Below are positions 58,412-64,000 of a stretch of DNA of 64,000 nucleotides, one piece after another. Location: assembly GCF_014646215.1 (NCBI RefSeq), contig NZ_BMNA01000004.1, positions 400,125-464,124 of the forward strand. The letters run 5' to 3'. The notes beneath the pieces are model-generated. The model was given only the letters and a program-made list of their open reading frames with translations, was not told the origin of the DNA and did no database searches. The stretch comes from Nakamurella endophytica. Lineage in GTDB: Bacteria > Actinomycetota > Actinomycetes > Mycobacteriales > Nakamurellaceae. Made by a program: the position numbers and the translations under genes. How positions within the stretch are numbered: the first letter of the stretch is position 1; every line of letters starts with the position of its first letter.

Positions 58412-59461
58412 TCAGCCGACCCGGGCCAGCCAGGCGTCCGGGTCGGTGGTCTCGGCGCGGGTCGGCAGCGTCTCCGGGGACGTCCAGACCCGGTTGAAGC
58501 CGTCGACGCCGAGGCGGTCGACGACCGCCGCGACGAAGGCGGCGCCGTGGACGTACTGGGCCAGCTTGACGTCCATGCCGAGCAGGGACCGCAGCAGCCG
58601 GTCGAGCGGGCCGCGACCGCGGCGCCGGCGCTCGCCGAACCGCGACCTGATCGCGGCGACGGACGGCACGACGGACGGTCCGACCGCGTCCATCACCCAG
58701 TCCGCGTGGCCCTCGAGCAGCGTCATCAGGCCCATCAGCCGGTCGAACACCGCCCGCTGCTCCGCGGTCTGCATGGTCTCGATCCAGGAGCGCCCCTCCC
58801 GGCGGGCGGACACCGCCCGGGCCGCGCGGCGCAGCATCTCCCCGGGGTCGATGTCGGAGACCTCGGCGTACTCGGCGACCAGGCCGCGGAAGTGGTCCCG
58901 CAGCCAGGGCACGGCGGTGAACTGCAGCCGGTGGGTGCTCTCGTGCAGGCAGACCCACATGCGGAAGTCCAGCGGGTCGGCGCGCAGCTCCCGCTCGACC
59001 TTGACGATGTTGGGTGCGACGAGCAGCAACCGGCCGGGCGACGGCGCGGCGTGCCGGCCGACGGGGCCGTCGGCGTCCACCAGGGGGTCGAACTGGCCGA
59101 GCACCCGCCCGGACAGAAAGGCCAGGACGGCACCCAGCTGGGTCCCGGCGAGCGCGCCGGCGCGGGCCGGAACCCGGCTGGCCTGCGCGGTCAGCCGGCG
59201 GACGACCGGCTCGGTGAGCAGCTCCATGCCCTCCGCGGTCGCCGCGATCCAGGCCGGACGGTCGACGACGACGGCGTCCGCGACCGGCAGCCCCTGCCCC
59301 AGCCGGGCGGTGTCGCGGACCACCAGCTCGGCCCGCGCGGACAGCGACCGCAGGTCCGCGACGGCCTGCCGGGCGTCGGCCGGGGTGACCGCCGGTCCGG
59401 TGGGCGCGAGACGCCGGCCGGCGCGGACGGCGGCCTCCCAGTCGATCACGGAGTCGGCCAT
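58412..59461 (-). CDS. zinc-dependent metalloprotease-like protein (F420-associated family)
   Basis: 349 residues from ATG 59461. VCLHESTHRLQFTAVPWL contains HExxH, and a downstream Glu region (LLEGHADWVMDAVG) could be the third ligand. It matches the conserved actinobacterial family found between tilS and dac (Rv3626c). Some members are labelled coenzyme F420-associated, but no F420 gene is here. Proteolytic activity is unproven. Confidence 0.88.
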   Translation of the reverse strand: MADSVIDWEAAVRAGRRLAPTGPAVTPADARQAVADLRSLSARAELVVRDTARLGQGLPVADAVVVDRPAWIAATAEGMELLTEPVVRRLTAQASRVPARAGALAGTQLGAVLAFLSGRVLGQFDPLVDADGPVGRHAAPSPGRLLLVAPNIVKVERELRADPLDFRMWVCLHESTHRLQFTAVPWLRDHFRGLVAEYAEVSDIDPGEMLRRAARAVSARREGRSWIETMQTAEQRAVFDRLMGLMTLLEGHADWVMDAVGPSVVPSVAAIRSRFGERRRRGRGPLDRLLRSLLGMDVKLAQYVHGAAFVAAVVDRLGVDGFNRVWTSPETLPTRAETTDPDAWLARVG

Positions 59462-59502
59462 CCGTCCACGGTAGAGGACCCTCCCGCGGACCCGGCCGGG
59501 CC

Positions 59503-60936
59503 TCAGCTGCAGCCGCAGCCGCGCAGTGCCGCGGCCACCGCGTCCTGCGCGAATCGGCCCTGGTCGCCGCCCACGCCGAGCGAGTTGAACGAGAACACCA
59601 GCATCCGGCCGTCCACGTCGGGGACGTAGCCGGTGAGGGCGTAGGTCACCCCCAGGGACCCGGTCTTGGCGCGCACCCAGCCGGCGCCGGCCTTGGAGGC
59701 GGCGCTGCGGAACCGGCCGCTGTCCGGGCCGAGCGTGCCGGAGACGCCGGCCACCGGCAGGCCGGCGAGCATGCCGCCGAGGGCGGGCACCCGGCCGGAC
59801 ACGGCGAGCGCCATCACGTCCGCCTCGAGCGAGGCGGACACCTGGTCGCCGGGCGACAGGCCGGAGGCGTCCTCCATGACCAGGCCGACGGTGTCCAGCT
59901 TGAGGTCCTCGAGCGCCTGCACCACGGCGGCCTCGACGCCCTCGAAGGTCGTCGGCGCCCCCCGCTTGAGGGCCACCGTCCGGCCGAGTGCCTCGGCCAG
60001 CACGTTGTCCGAGTTGAGCAGGGCCTGCGACAGCAGGATCGACACCGGCTGCGACTGCACCTTCGCCAGCACCGTCGCGTCCGGCGCCGCCTGGCTGCCG
60101 GTGACCACCGGCACGTCGGGGACGCCGAGCGCGCGGGCCAGCGCCTTGGCGGCGGTCTTCGCGGGGGCTCCGGTGCGCGGCGAGTCCTCGTCGGCCGGGT
60201 CGGTGCGGTCGCCGTCGACCATCAGGGGCTGCATCCGGGTGATGTAGCCCTGGCGGGCCGCCGCGGTGCCGGTGATGTCGTCGGTGAGCCAGCCGTCGGC
60301 GAGGTCGTCGTCGGACCAGTAGGTGGTGTCGGTGAGGATCCGGGTGACCTTGACCTTCTTGGCCTTGATCTGGGCGGCCAGGTCGGCCACCGTCGGCGCG
60401 CCGTCGTAGACGGTGCCGACGCCCTCTTGCCGCGCGGACAGCGTGACGTCGCCACCGCCCACCAGGACGACGTCCCCGGGACGGCTGCCGCTGACGACCG
60501 TGGTGGTCAGCCGGGTGTCCGGGCTCATCGACGTCAGGACGGCAGCCGCGGTGAGCAGCTTCAGCGTGGAGCCGGGGATGACCGGGGTGCCCTGGTCGCG
60601 CTTCCACAGCACCGTCCCGGTGGCGGCGTCCTCGACGATGCCGCTGAACTGTGCCAGCGCCCGGTTCGAGAGCGGACCGGCCAGCCGGGCGGCCACCTTG
60701 TCCGGTTGCGGGACGCGACCCGCGGTGGCCGACAGCGGCTTCACCGCGGCGGCCGCGGGCTGGACGGGCGGGTCCACGACGTCCGCGGACGACGACGTCG
60801 TCGTCGAGGTCGTCGGGCCGGCGCTGCCCTGGTCGGACCGCGGCCACCAGACGAAGCCGGCCATCACCGCGGCCGCGACCACCAGGACGGCGACCACGAC
60901 GACCACCGCCGTCCGCGACGACCTGCCCCTGCGCAC
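59503..60936 (-). CDS. D-alanyl-D-alanine carboxypeptidase / PBP4-type (DacB)
   Basis: 477 residues from GTG 60936 with GGGAGG upstream. One N-terminal membrane anchor (TAVVVVVAVLVVAAAVMAGF), a Thr/Ser linker, then PBP4-type domain: SxxK in VIPGSTLKLLTAAAV, SxN in LLNSDNVLAEALG, KTG in WVRAKTGSLGVTYAL. Trims peptidoglycan peptides outside the membrane. The C-terminus ends GCGCS. TAGTCT (about 61069-61064) is a possible promoter upstream, divergent from ppa. Confidence 0.93.
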   Translation of the reverse strand: MRRGRSSRTAVVVVVAVLVVAAAVMAGFVWWPRSDQGSAGPTTSTTTSSSADVVDPPVQPAAAAVKPLSATAGRVPQPDKVAARLAGPLSNRALAQFSGIVEDAATGTVLWKRDQGTPVIPGSTLKLLTAAAVLTSMSPDTRLTTTVVSGSRPGDVVLVGGGDVTLSARQEGVGTVYDGAPTVADLAAQIKAKKVKVTRILTDTTYWSDDDLADGWLTDDITGTAAARQGYITRMQPLMVDGDRTDPADEDSPRTGAPAKTAAKALARALGVPDVPVVTGSQAAPDATVLAKVQSQPVSILLSQALLNSDNVLAEALGRTVALKRGAPTTFEGVEAAVVQALEDLKLDTVGLVMEDASGLSPGDQVSASLEADVMALAVSGRVPALGGMLAGLPVAGVSGTLGPDSGRFRSAASKAGAGWVRAKTGSLGVTYALTGYVPDVDGRMLVFSFNSLGVGGDQGRFAQDAVAAALRGCGCS

Positions 60937-61194
60937 CCCTGGTCCTCCCACCGCACGTCGTCCTCGGGCGCCCACCGATGCCGGAGGACGCGGGCGCGCG
61001 ACGCCGGGCCCTAGGTCGGCCCGAGGACCGGTCGCGTCCCGGTCCGGCGCGCTGCCCGCCCAGACTAGAGTCCGCCGGGTCGGGCCGGCGTGTGCTGCGA
61101 ACCGCACTCACCGGGCGGGTTTTGCCGCTGACCGGCCGATACGATCGCCAGGCACCGCGGGTAACGGGCGTGCAGTGCGGAAAGGGTGCAGACC

Positions 61195-61725
61195 GTGGAG
61201 TTCGACGTCCTCATCGAGATCCCCAAGGGCAGCCGGAACAAGTACGAGGTCGACCACGAGACGGGTCGGATCCGCCTCGACCGGACCCTGTTCACCGCCA
61301 CGCAGTACCCCGCGGACTACGGGTACATCGAGAACACCCTGGGCCAGGACGGCGACCCCTTGGACGCGCTGGTGCTGCTCACCGAGCCGACCTTCCCGGG
61401 GTGCCTGGTGCTGGCCCGCGCCATCGGCATGTTCCGGATGACGGACGAGAAGGGTCCCGACGACAAGGTGCTCTGCGTCGCGGCGAACGACCCGCGGCAG
61501 GCGCACCTGCAGGACATCGGCGACATGGCGATCTTCGAGCGGCTGGAGATCCAGCACTTCTTCGAGGTCTACAAGGACCTGGAGCCCGGCAAGAGCGTCG
61601 AGGGCGCGAACTGGGTGGGTCGCGGCGACGCCGAGACGGAGATCCGGATCTCGCTCAACCGCGAGAAGAAGCGGCTGGCGGCGCTGGACGCCGCGCGGGC
61701 CGACGGGGCGGCACCCGCCCACTGA
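61195..61725 (+). CDS. ppa: inorganic pyrophosphatase
   Basis: 176 residues from GTG 61195 ([20 protein letters not shown]); a GTG at 61186 would add three residues but leaves less room for the GGAAAGG site. Family [21 protein letters not shown] holds metal-binding aspartates and [10 protein letters not shown] is conserved. Hydrolyses PPi to drive polymerisation reactions. Confidence 0.96.
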   Translation: MEFDVLIEIPKGSRNKYEVDHETGRIRLDRTLFTATQYPADYGYIENTLGQDGDPLDALVLLTEPTFPGCLVLARAIGMFRMTDEKGPDDKVLCVAANDPRQAHLQDIGDMAIFERLEIQHFFEVYKDLEPGKSVEGANWVGRGDAETEIRISLNREKKRLAALDAARADGAAPAH

Positions 61726-61750
61726 CCCGCGGGTCGGCGATCCGCCGGGA

Positions 61751-62080
61751 TCACCACCGCGAGCCGCGCTGCGCCTCCCGCAGCCGGGGCCGCACGTCCA
61801 GCAGGTAGACCAGCGTGCCGACGACCGCCGCCAGCCACAGCAGCTGCTGCGGGCCGAACGGGCTGCCCGGGTTGAGCGCACCCAGGACCGCGACGACCGC
61901 GCTGGCGACGGTGATGCCGGCCCAGACGCCCTTGCTCTGCTTGTCGGCGGCCGTGTAGGCGTCGGGCCGGCGCGCCGACGCGTCCACCGCGGCGAACACG
62001 GCGGCCAGCGCCCCCGCGATGGCCAGCACCCAGGTGATGGCCGTGATGACCGGCACCACGAGGGACAGCGGGTTCTCCAC
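61751..62080 (-). CDS. DUF2516 membrane protein
   Basis: 109 residues from GTG 62080. Three hydrophobic segments (VITAITWVLAIAGALAAVFA, GVWAGITVASAVVAVLGALN, LLWLAAVVGTLVYLLDVRPR). DUF2516 genes sit beside hbhA-like genes in mycobacteria (Rv0476 position). Function unknown. Confidence 0.85.
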   Translation of the reverse strand: MENPLSLVVPVITAITWVLAIAGALAAVFAAVDASARRPDAYTAADKQSKGVWAGITVASAVVAVLGALNPGSPFGPQQLLWLAAVVGTLVYLLDVRPRLREAQRGSRW

Positions 62081-62129
62081 GGTTCCACGATACGGGTGCC
62101 GGATGCGGACCCGGGCGGGCCCGACCGGC

Positions 62130-62972
62130 TCAGCCCGCCGTCGTCCCCCGCGGCTTCGGCGTGCGCCGCGGCGTGGTCGCCGGAGATGTGGCGCGGCGCG
62201 TCGCGGCCGCGCCGGTCGCCGTCCGGCCGGCGCGGGTTGCGCGGGCCCGGGCGGTGGCCTCGACCTCGGCGGCGGCGACCCGGGCGCGCGCCTTCGAGGC
62301 GCGCGCCGATTGCGCGGAGGTGGTCGGCGTCGTGGTGGCGGCGGCGATCGCCTCGGCGACGTCGTCGGCGGCCGGCACGGGCGGTGCGGACTCGGCGACC
62401 GGCGGCTCCGCGTCCGCGGCCGGGACGGTCCCGGACGCGGCCGGTGCGGCGGAGCCGCCGTCCACGACGGTGCCGGGGCGCAGGTCGCCGGCGCGGACGT
62501 CGTGCCAGGCGCGGTCGCCGCGCTTGGCGAGGTTGCCGTAGATGATGCCGGCCAGGTGCGTGTACGCCTCGACGGTCGACCGGACGCTCGTCCCGGACAC
62601 CGCCTGGCCGAACTCGGCCAGCTTGGCGGGCAGCTCCCCGATCAGCTCCTGCGCCTTGCCCGGCGCCTCGGCGGCGAACTGCTCCACGGACTGGGCCACG
62701 TCCGCGGCGATGCGCTGGGCGCGGGCGGGCAGGTCGGCGGCCGCACGCTGGGCCCGACCGGGCAGGTCGGCCGCGGCGGCCCGGACGTCGCCGGCCTCGG
62801 GTGCGGACGGCAGGGTCTCCCGCAGCGACTCGCGCAGCTCGGCGAGCCGGCGGACGGCGATGTCACCGGCACCGATCGCGGCGAGCAGCGGGCGGGGCAG
62901 GTCGGGGAACCGGGCGGCGAGCTGGTCGACGGCGCTCTCGGACACCGAGCGCAGGTCGGTGAGCAGGGACAT
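62130..62972 (-). CDS. HbhA-like coiled-coil protein with basic tail
   Basis: 280 residues from ATG 62972. Amphipathic helices in the first 150 residues (VDQLAARFPDLPRPLLAAIG, AQRIAADVAQSVEQFAAEAP, AKLAEFGQAVSGTSVRSTVE), then an Ala/Pro-rich linker and a tail rich in Arg, Ala, Thr and Pro. The layout and position resemble Rv0475 (heparin-binding haemagglutinin), whose Lys-rich tail binds sulfated glycans; here Arg dominates. No signal peptide. Confidence 0.75.
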   Translation of the reverse strand: MSLLTDLRSVSESAVDQLAARFPDLPRPLLAAIGAGDIAVRRLAELRESLRETLPSAPEAGDVRAAAADLPGRAQRAAADLPARAQRIAADVAQSVEQFAAEAPGKAQELIGELPAKLAEFGQAVSGTSVRSTVEAYTHLAGIIYGNLAKRGDRAWHDVRAGDLRPGTVVDGGSAAPAASGTVPAADAEPPVAESAPPVPAADDVAEAIAAATTTPTTSAQSARASKARARVAAAEVEATARARATRAGRTATGAAATRRATSPATTPRRTPKPRGTTAG

Positions 62973-63121
62973 GACGGTCTCCCTTCCGGCGGCCTGGGCC
63001 GCCGCTGTGTCGCGGGACGGGTGGTGGTGCGGTCGGTGCGGGAGTGGCGGGCTGTGGCGGGCTGCGGTCCTGGGGGGTGCGGTCGGCAGGTTCGGTGCGG
63101 GGAGCCGGTGGGTCCCGCGGG

Positions 63122-63580
63122 TCAGCCGGCGGTGCCGGGTTGGCGGAGGGCGGTGTAGAGGTCGATCAGTGCGGACCGGTGCCGGCCGCTGAGCGCCGGG
63201 TCCGCCCGCAGCGCAGCGACGACGGCCCGGTGCGCGGTGTCGCCGGGCGCCGTGTCGACCGGGACGGTGCCGCCGGGCAGGGTGTCGCCCGGCACGGTGC
63301 CGGTCCCGGCCGTGTGGTCGGCGGCCGGCGGCGGGGTGGGCGGGTCCAGCACGCCGGCGCGGGCGAGCAGGGACTCGGCCGAGATCGACAGCCCGCGGGC
63401 GATCTGGGCCAGGATATCGGCGCTGGGCCGCCGCAGGCCGCGTTCCACCTGTGACAGGTAGGGGTTGGACACGCCCGCCCTGGCGGCCAGCGCCCGGAGC
63501 GAGATCTGCGCCTCGGTGCGTTGTTCCCGGATGAAGGCGCCGAGATCCTTCACCGGGGTGAGCACCTCGGTCAGGTCCAT
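63122..63580 (-). CDS. XRE-family helix-turn-helix regulator
   Basis: 152 residues from ATG 63580. IREQRTEAQISLRALAARAG then VSNPYLSQVERGLRRPSADI form the HTH. The C-terminal part is disordered with a GDTLPGGTVPVDTAPGDTAH repeat-like stretch. Matches Rv0474 in position (upstream of hbhA), which has been reported as a DNA-binding regulator. An operator-like palindrome overlaps its probable -35 (63632-63662). Confidence 0.9.
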   Translation of the reverse strand: MDLTEVLTPVKDLGAFIREQRTEAQISLRALAARAGVSNPYLSQVERGLRRPSADILAQIARGLSISAESLLARAGVLDPPTPPPAADHTAGTGTVPGDTLPGGTVPVDTAPGDTAHRAVVAALRADPALSGRHRSALIDLYTALRQPGTAG

Positions 63581-63631
63581 GCGACGTCCCCTCGGCCGGG
63601 CCGGCGGTCGATCCGCCGGTGCACGTCCTCC

Positions 63632-63662
63632 ACGCTAGCAGGACTGCTTGCTCCTGCAAGCA
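63632..63662 (-). promoter_or_regulatory. promoter with overlapping palindromic operator for the XRE gene
   Basis: On the minus strand TTGCAG (63659-63654), 16 bases, then TAGCGT (63637-63632) form a good promoter. TGCTTGC-tcct-GCAAGCA (63645-63662) is a perfect 7+7 inverted repeat across the -35, in a position that suits self-repression by the XRE protein. Confidence 0.6.
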
Positions 63663-63703
63663 AAACCGTGAGGGCGGTGTCGAGGCCCGCCGGACGACGC
63701 GGC

Positions 63704-64000
63704 TCAGCGGGCGGTGATCACCCGTTGCGCCTCGCGCTCGGCGCGGGTGTTGCGGACCAGCTGTCGCGAACCGGCGAGCTTGCCGGCGATGTGCTCGGCG
63801 ACGGTCACCGGCGGGTAGAGCGGCTCCTCGCCCGGGGGGACGGTGCCGGGCAGCGCCGACACCACCGCGTCGATGTTGCCGTCGTGGAAGTACGCCGCCG
63901 ACCGGCGGCGTTCGATGCGCCCGTCGACAACCGGCGGCTTCACCCGGTGCAGCGTCGACCGCCACACCTCGTTCGTCCACCGGGCGGTGAGGTCGCCCAG
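63704..64000 (-). CDS. 2OG-Fe(II) / isopenicillin N synthase-family oxygenase, C-terminal part
   Basis: About 98 C-terminal codons; the start lies beyond the window. ARWTNEVWRSTLHRVKPPVV contains the conserved distal His (STLHRV) of 2-oxoglutarate Fe(II) dioxygenases, then RRSAAYFHDGNIDAVV and YPPVTVAEHIAGKL. Family members hydroxylate or oxidise small molecules; substrate unknown. The nearest gene on this strand is the XRE regulator, 123 nt downstream. Confidence 0.8.
   Translation of the reverse strand: MGDLTARWTNEVWRSTLHRVKPPVVDGRIERRRSAAYFHDGNIDAVVSALPGTVPPGEEPLYPPVTVAEHIAGKLAGSRQLVRNTRAEREAQRVITAR

Overview
This is a stretch of a high-G+C actinobacterial chromosome (class Actinomycetes). 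The base composition is very GC-rich, with G/C at most third codon positions and frequent GTG starts. Marker genes include lsr2, carD, bldC, bS22, a rex/hemD block, ResB-CcsB cytochrome c maturation and a c-di-AMP synthase. Gene order, compared from memory with Mycobacterium tuberculosis, is a mosaic of four conserved blocks: menC to TlpA (about Rv0526-Rv0553), hemD to proC (about Rv0500-Rv0511), ispDF to ppa (about Rv3581-Rv3628) and a small HbhA block (about Rv0474-Rv0476). The genus cannot be fixed from the sequence; a Nakamurella/Frankia/Geodermatophilus-like lineage is plausible. I see no rRNA, tRNA, CRISPR array, insertion sequence or prophage.

Bases 1-14,900 hold menaquinone genes (menC, menB, menE, menA) mixed with a winged-helix DNA-repair-type protein, a two-component system, a secreted protein, a PASTA protein, an adenosine-deaminase-like enzyme, and a tight cluster of an N-succinylamino-acid racemase/OSBS paralogue, a GNAT acyltransferase and a cysteine desulfhydrase-like enzyme. 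Bases 14,900-24,000 hold bldC, the System II cytochrome c maturation genes (tlpA, ccdA, resB, ccsB) and several membrane proteins. Bases 24,000-37,400 hold hemD, rex, a glutaredoxin, a lipid-type cluster (degenerate adenylate-forming enzyme, HAD-IB phosphatase, PlsC-type acyltransferase, epimerase), bS22, an excisionase-like regulator, proC, an MFS transporter, fused ispDF and carD.

Bases 37,700-44,240 hold an LpqE-like lipoprotein, radA, disA, a mucin-like membrane protein, a beta-carbonic anhydrase and mutY (genome maintenance and c-di-AMP signalling). Bases 44,400-49,640 hold clpC, lsr2 and lysS. Bases 50,750-56,280 form a folate operon running folE-folP-folB-folK, overlapped upstream by ftsH. 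Bases 56,560-61,730 hold hpt, tilS, a zinc metalloprotease-like protein, a PBP4-type carboxypeptidase and ppa. The right end holds a DUF2516 membrane protein, an HbhA-like protein, an XRE regulator with an apparent operator, and a truncated 2OG-Fe(II) oxygenase.

The best candidates for new biology are: a composite DNA-damage promoter on radA, where a PafBC/RecA-NDp-like motif and a near-consensus LexA box share one leaderless -10; at least twelve genes with a -10 hexamer 6-8 nt before the start codon and no Shine-Dalgarno; an ispDF gene that seems to start on CTG inside a CTGA overlap with carD; an acyl-CoA-synthetase-like protein that has lost both signature lysine motifs; a rex-hemD pair without hemA, hemC or hemB; and several in-frame or intergenic tandem repeats.
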